Numbered from the stretch's first letter, positions 36,256 through 48,600 are shown. The stretch is 64,000 bases of DNA from Mycobacterium vicinigordonae (GCF_013466425.1 NZ_CP059165.1:558001-622000), one strand, 5' to 3'. A program made the numbers and translations. Notes: generated by a model from the letters alone, not told the origin.

Positions 36256-37185
36256 ATGTTCCGGGTGGTCGACTTGTCCAACCCGCCGGATATCGACGTG
36301 GCGTGGCCGCCCGGCGTGATCGTGGCGTACGGGCCGTTGGTCGATGAATTTTGGCTTGAGGCAGCAACTTTCACATTGAGCGAGAGACCTTGCCCTGATC
36401 GGCGGGTCGTTACCGTGGCTTCGGTGCCGCAGGCGTTGACCGAACTCGCCCAGCGGTATGAACGGTGGCCGCAGGCCGGCGCGGTCTGCGATGACGTGCT
36501 GCGCAGCCTGGACCCGGCGGGGCCGACGGCGGCCGGATTGGTCACCGAGTCGCTGGCCTACTCGACACTGCAGGCCGGCCCGGAGTTCGCGCGCTGGCTA
36601 TCCGAACGCGGCCCAGCTCAGTCGCCGACCACCGCCGACCCGGTTGTGGCACAACGAGATGGCGATGTACTCCGGGTCACCTTCAACCGGCCGGCACGGC
36701 ACAACGCGTTCTCCACCGACATGCGGGGGGCGCTACTCGAGGCGCTGGCCGTTGCTCAATTGGATACGTCGGTAGCTGCCGTGGTGCTGAACGGTAACGG
36801 TCCGTCGTTCTGCAGTGGCGGTGACCTCGCCGAATTCGGCAGCTTTGCCGACCCGGCCAGCGCCCACCTGGCCCGCACTAGACACAGCCCGGCCATGGTG
36901 CTCGACGAGCTGACCAGCCGGCTCGGGCGGTCATGTCGGGCACAGGTGCACGGACAGGTGCTGGGAAGCGGGCTGGAGATGGCCGCATTCTGCGGATATG
37001 TGGTGGCGCAGCGAGATTCGGTGTTCGGCCTACCGGAGCTCAGCTTAGGGCTGATCCCCGGTGCGGGTGGCACGGTCAGCGTCACACGGCGGATCGGACG
37101 TTGGCGCACCGCGTATCTGGTGCTCTCCGGTCGCACCATCGACGTGCCGACCGCCCTGGACTGGGGCTTGGTGGACGCCGTCTGA
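36256..37185 (+). CDS. Enoyl-CoA hydratase/isomerase (crotonase) with N-terminal extension
   Basis: A 309-residue protein. The C-terminal about 185 residues are a crotonase domain: substrate-binding FNRPARHNAFSTDM, oxyanion-hole GPSFCSGGDLAEF, and both catalytic glutamates are present (GSGLEMA and FGLPELSLGLIPGAGGT). The first about 120 residues are a separate region seen in some mycobacterial crotonases and of unknown role. It follows fadD4 with a 3-bp gap and ends 2 bp from the convergent fadE3 gene. Together with FadD4 and FadE3 it would supply activation, dehydrogenation and hydration of one acyl chain. This gene is not in the H37Rv order as I remember it. Confidence 0.88.
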   Translation: MFRVVDLSNPPDIDVAWPPGVIVAYGPLVDEFWLEAATFTLSERPCPDRRVVTVASVPQALTELAQRYERWPQAGAVCDDVLRSLDPAGPTAAGLVTESLAYSTLQAGPEFARWLSERGPAQSPTTADPVVAQRDGDVLRVTFNRPARHNAFSTDMRGALLEALAVAQLDTSVAAVVLNGNGPSFCSGGDLAEFGSFADPASAHLARTRHSPAMVLDELTSRLGRSCRAQVHGQVLGSGLEMAAFCGYVVAQRDSVFGLPELSLGLIPGAGGTVSVTRRIGRWRTAYLVLSGRTIDVPTALDWGLVDAV

Positions 37186-37187
37186 AA

Positions 37188-38345
37188 TCAGATTCCGCCG
37201 CGGGAAACCAGTTGTGAAGCAATGACATTGCGCTGTATTTCATTGGTGCCCTCGCCGACGATCATCAGCGGCGCATCGCGGAAGTAACGTTCTACGTCGT
37301 ATTCGGTGGAGTAGCCGTAGCCGCCGTGGATCCGCACCGCGTTCAGCGCGATCTCCATAGCCACTTCTGAGGCGAACAGCTTGGCCATTCCGGCCTCCAT
37401 GTCGCAGCGCTGGCCGCTGTCGTACCGTTCGGCGGCATAACGGGTCAATTGGCGAGCCGCGGTGAGTTTGGTTGCCATGTCGGCCAGATAGTTACCGACG
37501 GACTGATGCTTCCAGATGGGCTGGCCGAAACTCTCGCGCTGCTGCGCGTACTCGAGCGCGTCTTCCAGCGCGGCCGTGGCCACCCCCAGCGCCCGCGCCG
37601 CCACCTGGATGCGACCCGTCTCGAGGCCCTTCATCATCTGCGAGAAGCCTTGTCCGGGTTCGGCGCCCAGGATGGCTGACACCGGAACCCGGAAGCCGTC
37701 GAAGGAAAGCTCGCACGTCTCGACGCCCTTATAGCCCAACTTGGGCAGGTCGCGGGAGACCGTCAAACCCTGGCCGTGCTCGACCAGAAGCACCGAGATG
37801 CCCTTATGGCGCGGGCTGGCGTTCGGGTCGGTCTTGGCCAGCAGCGCAATCAAGCCGGACCGGCGGGCGTTGGAAATCCAGGTCTTGGAACCGCTGACCA
37901 CCAACGTGTCGGAGCCGTCGGGCAGGGCCGTCGTCGACATGTTCTGCAGATCCGAACCGCCGCCGGGTTCGGTCAGCGCCATCGTGGCGCGCAGCTCCCC
38001 GGTGGCCATCGGCGGCAGGTACTTTCGTTTCTGCTCCTCGGTGCCGAACAAACCCAGCAGCTTGGCCACCACCGTGTGCCCACCCATCGCACCGGCCAGG
38101 CTCATCCAGCCGCGCGCCAGCTCCTGGGTGACTTGGACGTAGCAGGGCATCGAGACCGGTGAGCCGCCGTACTCCTCCTCAATGGCCAGCCCGTAGATGC
38201 CGATGCGCTTCATCTGCTCGATCCACTGCTGCGGGTAGGCGTTGGCGTGTTCCACCTCGCGGACTGTCGGTTTCACGTCGCGGTCGATGAACGCACGCAC
38301 GGTGGCGACCAGCATCGCTTCGTCGTCGTCGAGTTCAATGCTCAC
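37188..38345 (-). CDS. fadE3: Acyl-CoA dehydrogenase FadE3
   Basis: A 385-residue FAD-dependent acyl-CoA dehydrogenase (Rv0215c orthologue). Family signatures ALTEPGGGSDLQNM (FAD/substrate), QRESFGQPIWKHQ and the C-terminal IHGGYGYSTEYDVERYFRDA are intact; the catalytic base glutamate is in VGEGTNEIQR. GTG 38345 has GAGAGG 9 nt upstream; ATG 38369 would add eight residues. It forms the first oxidation step of a fatty-acid-like substrate. It is divergent from the Rv0216 gene, sharing a region with a striking inverted repeat. Confidence 0.93.
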   Translation of the reverse strand: MSIELDDDEAMLVATVRAFIDRDVKPTVREVEHANAYPQQWIEQMKRIGIYGLAIEEEYGGSPVSMPCYVQVTQELARGWMSLAGAMGGHTVVAKLLGLFGTEEQKRKYLPPMATGELRATMALTEPGGGSDLQNMSTTALPDGSDTLVVSGSKTWISNARRSGLIALLAKTDPNASPRHKGISVLLVEHGQGLTVSRDLPKLGYKGVETCELSFDGFRVPVSAILGAEPGQGFSQMMKGLETGRIQVAARALGVATAALEDALEYAQQRESFGQPIWKHQSVGNYLADMATKLTAARQLTRYAAERYDSGQRCDMEAGMAKLFASEVAMEIALNAVRIHGGYGYSTEYDVERYFRDAPLMIVGEGTNEIQRNVIASQLVSRGGI

Positions 38346-38387
38346 TTGATACGGCCTCTCGGTCGGCATTTCTCGGGGCGGTCGGAG

Positions 38388-38433
38388 GTGAATCTCCCGA
38401 CGCAAAATCGGCATGTAGCGTCGGGAGATTCAC
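38388..38433. promoter_or_regulatory. Perfect 16-bp inverted repeat in the fadE3-Rv0216 divergent region
   Basis: GTGAATCTCCCGACGC (38388-38403) recurs as its exact reverse complement at 38418-38433, with a 14-nt spacer. It lies just upstream of both divergent starts, so it could be a shared operator or a leader hairpin. The following 38437-38518 is very G/T-rich on the plus strand, with several GGG runs. Confidence 0.5.
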
Positions 38434-38554
38434 TCTCGGCGGGTGGGTGTCGGGCGGTTGACGCGGTGGGTGGTGGGGCGGATGGGTGTGGTTGACGAGG
38501 TGCGTGGCGGGGTGGTGTAACCCTCGTCCAGACAGCCTGCCAGCATGTGGATTC

Positions 38555-39553
38555 GTGACTAACGGGTATACGGGCATCCGGTCGGGCGGGCCCTACTTCG
38601 ACGACCTCTCGGTTGGCCAGGTGTTCGACTGGGCGCCCTCGGTGACCCTGACACCCGGGTTGGCCGCCGCCCACCAGGCGATCGTGGGGGACCGGTTGCG
38701 GCTGGCCCTGGACGCCGATCTGAGCGCCGCGGTAACAGGCGCTCCGGCGGCTCTGGCCCATCCGGGGCTGGTGTGCGACGTGGCGATCGGGCAGTCGACT
38801 TTGGCCACCCAGCGAGTCAAAGCCAATCTGTTCTATCGAGGGCTCACCTTCCACCGGTTCCCGGTGCTCGGCGACACCCTCTACACCCGCACCGAAGTTG
38901 TCGGCATGCGCGCCAATGCGGCAAAGCCCGGCCGGGCACCCACCGGACTGGCGGCGCTGCGGATGACCACCATCGACCAGGCCGACCAGTTGGTGCTGGA
39001 CTTCTACCGCTGCGCGATGCTGCCGGCCAGCCCGGACTGGCAGGGCACCGACCGGGCCGACGACTTGTCCGTAATCGGTGCCGACGCGGCGCCGCCGGCA
39101 GAACCGCCGACCGATTCCTGGGACGCCGACGCATTTCGGCGCCGGGTACCCGGCCCGCACTTCGACCCCGCGATCGCCGGTGCAGTGTTGCACAGCACTG
39201 CCGACGTGGTCAGCAGCGCCGCCGAGCTTGCCCGCATCACACTGAATATTGCTGCTACTCACCACGATTCGAGGGTCAGCGGGCAGCGCCTGGTGTACGG
39301 CGGACACACGATTGGCCTGGCCTTCGCCCAGGCCAACCGGCTGCTGCCCAACCTGGTGACGGTGCTGGGCTGGAAATCCTGCGATCACACCGGGCCGGTC
39401 CGGGAAGGCGACACCTTGTACAGCGAGCTGCACGTCGAGTCCGCTTCCGACGGTGTGCTGGGGCTGCGGTCGCTGGTGTACGCGGTCAGCGACGCGGCCG
39501 GTGAGCCGGACCGCCACGTGCTGGACTGGCATTTCAGCGCACTGCAGTTCTGA
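38555..39553 (+). CDS. Double-hotdog (MaoC/R-hydratase-like) protein, Rv0216 orthologue
   Basis: A 332-residue protein built of two hotdog folds; the M. tuberculosis orthologue (337 aa) has a solved structure of this type. The first half (GPYFDDLSVGQVF .. HPGLVCDVAIGQSTLATQRV .. LFYRGLTFHRFPVLGDTLYTR) and second half (VYGGHTIGLAFAQANRLLP .. VREGDTLYSELHV) show the paired design. The family hydrates or dehydrates acyl-CoA thioesters, but exact activity is not shown here. GTG 38555 is chosen by agreement with orthologue length; 23 upstream codons are non-coding-like. Confidence 0.9.
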   Translation: MTNGYTGIRSGGPYFDDLSVGQVFDWAPSVTLTPGLAAAHQAIVGDRLRLALDADLSAAVTGAPAALAHPGLVCDVAIGQSTLATQRVKANLFYRGLTFHRFPVLGDTLYTRTEVVGMRANAAKPGRAPTGLAALRMTTIDQADQLVLDFYRCAMLPASPDWQGTDRADDLSVIGADAAPPAEPPTDSWDADAFRRRVPGPHFDPAIAGAVLHSTADVVSSAAELARITLNIAATHHDSRVSGQRLVYGGHTIGLAFAQANRLLPNLVTVLGWKSCDHTGPVREGDTLYSELHVESASDGVLGLRSLVYAVSDAAGEPDRHVLDWHFSALQF

Positions 39554-39613
39554 GTTATTGCAGGTCGACCACCCGGGCCCGCTGCTGGACCGGGGCGGTC
39601 GGCCTGCCCGTCT

Positions 39614-42600
39614 CTAGGGGCTCCCCGCCTTACCGGTGCTACCGACCGCACCCGGGTTGCCGGCGTTGCCGGTGCCGTCGCCGCTGCCGCCGGCGCCGCC
39701 GTTGCCCGCGGTGCCGCCACTGCCGCCGGTGCCGCCGCCGGTCCCGTTGCCGCCGTCGCCGCCGCTGGGACCCTTGCCGCCGTCGCCGCCGTTGCCGTTG
39801 GAACCGGAAGCCGCGTTGCCGCCGCCACCACCGGTCTGACCGCTAACGGCACTGCCTCCGGCGCCCCCGCCGCCGCCGCTGCCCGCGGCACCCGGATTGC
39901 CGGAGACGGAGCTGCCGCCGGTGCTGCCCGCGCCCCCGGCGCCGCCCTTGCCACCGGTGCCGCTGGCACCGCCTGTACCACCGTTGGGGTGGCTCACCGT
40001 GCTGTTGCCAGTAGCGCCGTTGCCACCGGTGCCGGGTGCCCCGCCGGCACCGCCGGTTCCGCCGGTTCCACCGGCCCCGCCATTGCCGCTGCCCAGGGCG
40101 TTGCCCCCGTTACCCGCGGCCCCGCCCGTCCCACCGACTCCGCCGTTGCCGCCCTTGCCGCCGGTGCCGTCGTTGAATGCGAACGTGGAGTCACCCGCGG
40201 TGCCGTTGCCGCCCTGGCCGCCATTGCCGGCGGTACCGCCGTTGCCGCCGTTGCCGCCATCACCGGAGATCGAACCGCCGTTGCCGCCCTTGCCGCCCGC
40301 GCCGCCGGACCCGCCGGTCATGCCGGAGTTTCCATCGGTACCGGCGCCGGAGACGGGGGTGGCGTTCGCGCCAGTCGCACCGTTGCCGCCGTTGCCGCCG
40401 TTGCCGCCGTTGCCGACGTTGCCGCCGTTGCCGCCGTCGCCGCCCGCGGTGCCGCTGGCGCCGGCTGCGGTGGGACTGAAGCCCTTTCCGCCGCCGCCGC
40501 CGTTACCGGCCGGCGTCGTCACCGCGGCACCGGCGGTGCCGTTGACACCCGCGCCGACGCCGGCGTTGCCGACACCGGCCGTGCCACCGGAGCCTGCGGT
40601 GCCGGCATCGCCGCCATCGCCGCCCCTGGCGCCGGGACTGCTGGCGCTGGTGGAGTCTCCGCCCTTGCCGCCGTCGCCAGGAGTTCCGGCGTTGCCGCCG
40701 TTTCCGCCCGATCCGCCGAAGCCCTGGGTGCCCGAGGTGACAGTGCCCGCGGCACCGCCGTTACCGCCCGCGCCGCCGTTGGCGCCGCTTCCGCCGTTAC
40801 CACCGGCCTGACCAGGGTTGCCGTCGATGCCGGCGCCGCCGGTGCCCCCGTTACCGCCGTTGCCACCCGCACCGCCGCTGCCGCTGTTACCGGAGACGGT
40901 GCCGCCGGCACCGCCGTTACCGCCGGTGCCACCCTTGCCGCCGGCCGTACCACTGGTTCCGGACGCGCCCGGGCCGGTGCCGTTGACGCCGTTGGTGCCG
41001 TTGGCCGCGTTGCCGCCGGCGCCGCCATTGCCACCCGTGCCGTAGGTGCCGCCGTTGCCGCCGGTACCGCCATTGCCGCCGTCGGCGCCGGCGACGGTAC
41101 CGGTGGAAGCGTCGTAGCCGTTGCCGCCGTTACCGCCGTTGCCGACGGTGCCCAGCGGTGTTCCGTTGGTTCCGGCGGTGCCGTTGGCGGCCTGGTTGGC
41201 GCCGTTCCCGTCGGTGCCGCCGATGCCGGTCGCGCCGGCCTTGCCGACGTAAGCGGTGCCGCCGTTGCCGCCGTTACCGCCATTGGGGTTGGTGACGGTG
41301 CCGTTCGCGCCGTTGCCGCCGTCACCGGGGGTACCGCCGTTGGCGCCGTCGCCCGCGTTCCCGCCCTTGCCGCCCGCTCCCACGGTTCCGCTCGGTGCCG
41401 CGCCGCCCTTGCCGCCGTTGCCACCGGCGCCGCCGTCGCCGCCCGCACCGCCGTTACCGCCGTTCTGGGCGGAGCCGATGCCGGTGCCGTACTGGTTGAC
41501 GTCGGTGACACCGTTGCCGCCGCGGACGCCGTTGCCGCCCGCGGTGCCATTGCCACCATTGCCGCCGTAGCCACCGGTGCCGCCGTTGCCGCCGTCCACA
41601 CCGCCGCTGCCGCCGTTACCGCCTGCGCCGCCAGCGCCGCCGGTGTGGCCATCGGTACCGTTGCCGCCGAGCGCCGCGGCGTTGGTGCCGCTCACCGTCG
41701 CCGAGGCGCCGTTGCCACCGTTGCCGCCATTGCCACCGTCGCCGATCCGGCCGCCGGCGCCGCCGTTGCCGCCGGACCCGCCAACCTGGCTCGGGGTGAG
41801 GGCGTTGTAGCCGTTACCGCCCTGGCCGCCGTTGCCGTTCGGGATGTTCACCGACGCACCGGCGTTGCCGTTGCTGCCAGTGGTCGACCCGGCACCCCCG
41901 CTGCCGCCCGCTCCGGCCGTTCCGGCGTTGCCACCGGCGCCGCCGTTGCCGCCGTTGCGGAAGTTCTGGGTGCCGTTCGCGCCGGCTCCGCCGTCACCGG
42001 CCGCTCCGGCGTTGCCACCGTTACCGCCGCTGCCGCCCGCGCCGGCCGCCGCCTGAGCGCCGCCGCCGCCCGCCGCCTTACCGCCGACGCCACCGGCGCC
42101 ACCAGCTCCGCCTTGGGCACCGCTGCCGCCGTTGCCACCGTTCTGACCGCCGCCGACGCCGTTGCCCTGGCCGTAGTCTTGCCCAGCGACACCGTACTTG
42201 CCGACGACGCCGTTGCCGCCGTTGCCGCCGTCGGCGCCCGCCCCGCCGGCACCGCCGACGCCACCCGCGCCAGCCGCGGTTCCGCCGTTGCCGCCGGCAC
42301 CGCCGGCACCGCCGGCACCACCGACTTGACCGCTGGTACCACTGTCGCCGGGGTTGGTTCCGTTGACGCCGTTGGCTCCGGCCGCGCCGTTGCCGCCGGC
42401 ACCGCCGGTGCCGCCGTTGCCGTGGTCACCGCCGTCGCCGCCGTTACCGCCGATGCCGCCGCTGGCGCCCGGGGTAGTGGGGCTGAATCCTGCCCCGCCG
42501 GTGCCGCCGGCCCCGCCGGCGGTGCTGGTGTTCGAGACACCGGCCGAACCGTTGGCGCCGGGGGTGCTGCCCGCGCCACCCTTGCCGCCGGTACCCACCG

Positions 42601-45600
42601 TGATGCCGGTGTCGCCGCCGTGGCCGCCGTTACCGCCGGTGGTGTGCGTTGCGTCGCCGGCAGCGCCGGTGCCGCCGGCGCCGCCCAGGCCGGGGGTCCC
42701 GCCCTGTCCGCCGTTGCCGCCGTTGCCCCTGGTGCCATTAGTGACGGTTCCAGCGTCACCGGCCTGACCACCGGTCCCGCCCGCGCCACCATTGCCGCCG
42801 TCGCCGCCGTTGCCGAGGCTGACCGGGTCGCTCCAATCGCCGGTGGCGCCCTTACCGCCGGTGCCGCCGGTGCCGCCCACACCGCCGTCACCACCGTTGC
42901 CGCTGTTGCCGCTCACCCAGCCGCCGTTGCCGCCCTTGCCGCCGTCGCCGCCGGTGCCGCCGGTTCCGCCGTCGGCGCCCTTGCCGGTGGTCGGGAAAGT
43001 GCCGTCGGCGCCGGTGACGCCGGTACCGCCCTGGCCGCCGTGGCCGCCGTTGCCGCCGTTGCCGTAGGCACCGGCGTCGCCGCCGTCGCCACCGCTGTAG
43101 CCCTTAGCGCCGGCGCCAGGCACGCCGAAGGCGTCGCCGCCGTCGCCGCCGTCACCCCGCTGCGTTCCCGGGCTCACCAGTTGCCCGTCAATACCCGTCT
43201 GACCTGTATTGCCCGAGCCGGCGGTTCCCGTTCCGGGTGTGCCTGCGGCCCCACCCTTGCCCGGGTTGCCTCCGGCGCCGCCGTCGCCGCCGCCGAGGAA
43301 GCCGTCGCCGCCGGCGCCGCCCTGGCCGGCGGTGCCGCCGTTGCCACCGCTGCCGGCGTTACCGCCGACACCAGCCGGGTTGTTCCAGCCGCTGCCGCCG
43401 GTGCCGCCGTTGGCACCGCTGCCTGCGTTGCCGCCCGCCCCGGCGTAGCCGTTGTAGATACCGCTCTTACCGCCGGCCCCACCGTCGCCGCCGTTGCCGC
43501 CGGCCTGACCATTAGTTCCGTTCGGGTTCGTGGCGGAATCGCCGTTCGTGCCATTCGCGCCGACGACGCCGTTGCCGCCGTCACCGCCGTTGCCGCCGTT
43601 GCCGTAGTTGCCGCCGTCGCCGCCGGCGCCACCCTGGCCGCCGTTCGCGCCAGGGGTCGTCGGGTTGTAGCCGTCGCCGCCGTCGCCGCCGTTACCGCCG
43701 ATGCCGGTGGGCGTGTGGCCGACGTTGCCGCCGACTCCGTTCGTGCCAGTGGTGGAGCCGGTGCCGCCGGTGCCGCCCGGGCCGCCGCCCGCACCGGCGC
43801 CGGGGTTGCCGCCCTTGCCGCCGTGACCGCCGTCGGGGTTGGACTTGGTGCCGTCGGCGCCGCGGCCGCCGTTACCTTGCTGGCCGCCGTCGCCGCCGTC
43901 GCCACCACCACCCGCGTTGCCCCCGGCCCCGGAGGTGCTACCCGCGCCGCCCTTGCCGCCGTCGCCGCCCTTGCCGCCGTCGCCGCCACTGCCGCCATTG
44001 CCGGCGTCCTGGCCGCCGCCGATGCCGTTGCCGTAGGCATCGGTGTTCGCTACACCGTTGGCGCCGTTAGCCCCGGCCCCGCCGGTACCGCCGTCGCCGC
44101 CGTGGCCCCCGGTCCCTGCCGCGCCGCCGGCGCCCTGGGTGCCCTGGAAGCCGTACAGACCCGCGGTGCCGGCCGCGCCCCCATCGCCGCCGTCGCCGCC
44201 CTTGCCGCCCGCACCGCCGATGCCGCCGGATTGGCCGCTGTTGGCGCCCTGGCCGTTGCTGACGTAGCCGGCGGCACCGGTGCCGCCGTTCCCGCCGTCG
44301 CCGCCGCCGCCGCCGACGCCGCCCTGGCCGCCCGCGCCGCCGTTACCCAGCATGGTGCCGGCGTTGCCGCCGGCGCCGCCGCGGCCACCCGCGCCGCCGG
44401 CCTGTCCGGCAGTGCCGTTGATGTTGTTGGCGGAGCCGCTGATGCCGTTCGTGCCGTCGGTGCCGGCCGCGCCGTTCCCGCCGGCGCCACCGTCGCCGCC
44501 GCTGCCGTAGCTGCCACCGTTGCCGCCGTGGCCACCCTGACCGCCGGCAGCACCAGGCGCCGTGGCCGTGTAGCCCGCGCCGCCGTGCCCGCCGTTGCCG
44601 GCCGGAGTGGTGGGCACCGAACCGTCGCTGCCGTCGTTGCCAGCCGTGGAGCCGCTACCGCCGGTGCCGCCGCCGCCTGCCTTGCCCGGGCTGCCGCCGT
44701 TGCCGCCGGCCCCGCCCGTGGTGTAGGTGGCGGTACCTGTGGCACCACTACCGCCATCACCGGGCGTGCCGGCGTTCCCGCCGACACCCGCATTGCCGCC
44801 GACGGCGGTGCTGCCGTTGCTGGCACCGTTCTGGCCGGCGCCGCCGACGCCGCCGTTACCACCGTCTCCGCCGTCGGCGCCGCTGCCGCCGTTGCCACCG
44901 TTCTCGCCGCCGCCAATGCCATTGTTGTAGAGGTTCGAACCGGATTGCCCGTCGCGGCCGGTCCAACCGGTGCCGCCGGTGCCGCCATTGGCGCCGGTGC
45001 CCGCCGCCCCGCCGTTACCGCCGTGCTGGCCAGCGCCCTGACCGATGCCGCCGGCACCGCCGTTGCCACCCGAACCGCCGGCCTGGCCGTCGGTGCCGTT
45101 GGGGTTCGCCGCGGTGCCGTTGACACCGTTGGCGCCGGCTATGCCCTGACCGCCGGCACCGCCATCGCCGCCGTTGCCCTGCGAGCCGCCGTTACCGCCG
45201 GCGCCGCCATTCCCGCCGCTGGATCCAGCGGCGGCAGAGGTGTAACCCGCACCGCCCTTGCCGCCGTTGCCGGCCGACCCGCTGACCGAGGCGCCTGCGC
45301 TGCCGGCGTTGCCAGCGGTGCCACCGGTCCCGCCGGTGCCCGCCGCGCCGGCCGTGCCGCCCGCACCTGCCTTGCCGACGTTGCCGCCGTTGCCGCCGTT
45401 GCCGCCGTTGATGTAAGCGGAGGTGCCGTCCGCGCCGTTACCGCCGTCGCCCGGCCGTCCCGCGTTGCCACCGTTGCTGGCGTTACCGCCGTTACCGTTT
45501 GCGCCTGCGCTGGCGCCGGTGCCGCCGGCCGCGCCACCGTTGCCGCCGGTGCCGCCGTTGCCGCCGGTGCCGCCGTTGCCGCCGGTGCCGCCGTTGTAGC

Positions 45601-48600
45601 CACCGCCATTGTTGCCGGCGGTGTTGTTGACGCCCGAGATGCCGTCGGCGCCCCTGGCGCCGGTACCGCCGTTGCCCGCGGTTCCGGCCGAGCCACCGTT
45701 GCCCGCGTTACCGCCGTTGCCCGCGGTGCCGCCGCTGCCGCCGGACGCGCCGCCAGCCCCGCCGTTACCACCGGCGCCGCCGCTGCCCGCGTTGCCGCCG
45801 CGCTGACCGTCCAGGCCCGGACCGCTGGTGTTTGCGCCGCTGGCACCGTCGAGGCCGTTGCCGCCGTTACCGCCGGTGCCGCCGCTGCCGCCAGCGCCGC
45901 CGTTGCCGCCCATGCCGCTGCCGCTACGGGCGCCACCCTGTCCGCCGGCGCCACCGTTGCCGCCGCGCTGGCCGATGCTGCCATCCGGGTTCGCTGAATT
46001 GACGCCATCAGCGCCTCGCGCACCGGTCGCGCCGTTACCACCATCGCCACCATTGCCACCATTGGCGCCGCCACCGGCGCTGCCTGCCTTGCCGGCCCCG
46101 GTGCCCGTGGTGGAACCGCTGGAGTTTGCGCCACCGGCTCCAGCGGTCCCCACGGCGCCAGCGGCACCACCCTTACCGCCCTTACCGCCGTCGATGTTGG
46201 CGGTGTTCGCGACGCCGTCGGCACCAGTTCCGCCATCGCCACCAGCGCCGGCGTTACCGCCATTGCCGCCGGTGCCACCGGTCCCGTTGCCCGCGTAGGT
46301 GGTGCCATTGCCATTCAGGCCGCCCGCGCCGGCTTTACCACCGGCCCCGCCGGTGCCACCGCCGCCGCCGTTGCCGCCATTGGCGGCTCCGCCCAAACCA
46401 TTGGCCGTGGTAACCCCGGCCTTACCGTCGACGCCCTGAGCGCCGTACCCGCCGGCCCCGGCGTTGCCGCCGTTGCCTCCGTTGGAACCGGCCGCAGCCA
46501 CACCGTTGGCTGCGGCGGACGCGGTGTTGTCGCCGTTGAGGCCCTTGGCGCCGCCGTTACCGCCGTTGGCGCCGTTACCACCGATTCCGCCGTTGCCGCC
46601 CTTGGCGCCATCACCGACACCGGTGCCGTAGTTGACTCCGGTGACGCCGTTGGCGCCGGCCGCCCCGGCGCCGCCCTTACCCGCCGTCCCAGCCGCGCCA
46701 CCGTTTCCACCGGCCCCGCCCGCACCGGTGGTGCCGGTGGCCCCGCCGGCTGCGCCGCCCTTACCGCCGGCGCCACCGTTACCACCAGCGCCAGCGTCGC
46801 CACCCTTCTGGCCGGCGTTGCCTACGCCATTGGCGCCGGTGCCGGTTGCATCCGCACCGTTGGCACCGCTGCCGCCGGCCCCGCCGACACCACCCTTGCC
46901 GCCGGCGCCGCCGTTGCCGTCGTGGATGGCAGAGCCGGTGCCGCTACGAGCACCACCCTGTCCGCCGTCGCCGCCCTTGCCGCCGTTGGTGCCTGCGGTG
47001 CCGCTGTCTCCGGGGTTGAGGCCGTTGGTGCCTGCGGTGCCGTCGGCGCCGTTACCGCCGCCGCCGCCGTTACCGCCGTTGGCGCCGGCACCGCTGAGGG
47101 CCTGGCCGGGGTTGCCGCCCGGGCCGGTCCCGCCGGCGCCGCCGGCACCGACTGTGCCGGCGTTGCCGCCGCGGCCGCCTTTGCCGCCGTCGATCGATCC
47201 GGTGGAAGCGGTGGTGCCATTAGCGCCGTGTCCGCCGTCGCCGCCGGCGCCGGCGTTGCCACCCACACCACCGGCCCCGCCCGCACCCTGCACCGCGCCG
47301 TCGGCGCCGCCTCCACCGACGGTGGTGCCTTTAAGACCGTGCGTGCCGCCGGAGCCGCCATTACCGCCGGTGCCGCCGGCGCCGCCGTTGCCGCCGTCCT
47401 GGGCGCCGCCGATCCCGTTGCTGTACTGGTTGGCGGCTTCGACTCCGTCAGCGCCCTTGGCGCCGGCCCCGCCGTTGCCGCCGGCCCCGCCGGCCCCACC
47501 GCTGGAGGCGTTGCCGCCGTTACCGTTGGTGCCCACGCTGGCGCCCGCACCGCCGGCCGCGCCACCGTTGCCACCGTTGCCGCCGTTGGCGCCGGCCCCA
47601 CCATTACCGCCGTTACCACCGTTTTGGCCGCCACCGACACCGGTGTTGTAGGCATTTTGCCCAGCCACCCCGGCCGCGCCGGTGACACCGACCCCGCCCT
47701 TGCCGGCCGTGCCCGCGTTACCACCGTTACCGGCCGCCCCGCCATTGCCGGCCGTGCCCGCCACGCCGCCGCCGGTACCGCCGCCACCGGCGGCACCGCC
47801 CTGGCCGCCGTTGCCGCCCTTACCGCCGGCCCCGGCGTTACCGCCGTCCTGACCGGCGCCGATCCCGTTGCCGTAATTCTGCGTGGACCCGTCATGGCCA
47901 TCGGCCCCCGAACCGCCCTGGCCGCCGCCGCCGCCCTGACCGCCGGCACCGCCGGCACCGCCATGGGTCTGCACCCCCGCCGGAGTCTGCGACCCACTGG
48001 CCGCCCCACCGGCGCCACCCTGACCACCGTTACCGCCACCGGCGCCCGCAGTGCCACTGACACCCGCGTTGACGCCGTTGATGCCCGCGGCGCCCTCAGC
48101 GCCATTACCGCCGCCACCACCATTACCGCCATTAGCACCGAAGCCCGAGTTAGCCTGACCGCCGCCGGCGTTGGCGCCGCCGACGCCGACCGCGCCGGCG
48201 TTACCGCCGGCCCCGCCCTTACCACCATCGAGATTGGCGGTTCCGGCGATGCCATTGGCGCCGCGGCCGCCGTCACCGGCGATGCCCGCGTTGCCGCCCA
48301 CACCACCGGCTGCGTTGGCACCGTTAGCGCCGGGCGTGGCCGAGCCGCCGAAGGCCTGACCGCCGGTGCCGGAGGCGCCACCGGCTCCGCCGGTACCGCC
48401 GGCACCGCCGGTACCGCCGTCCTGACCGCCGCCCACACCGTTGCCGTACTGGCTGGACCCGGCCACCCCATTGGCTCCGGTAGCGCCGGCACCGCCGCCA
48501 CCACCCGCGCCACCGGTGCCGCCACCGCTGGCGTTGCCACCGTTTCCGTAGGCCCCGGTGCTGCCGCCGGTGCCGCTTCCTGCGGCCCCGCCTTTGCCGC

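Noticed and set aside
39989..45997. A 2002-residue open frame on the plus strand, Ala/Val/Gly/Thr-rich
   Set aside because: It is the antisense of the giant PE_PGRS repeat DNA. GC-rich GGX codons rarely give stops on the other strand; it has no start context, no domain and repetitive low-complexity translation.
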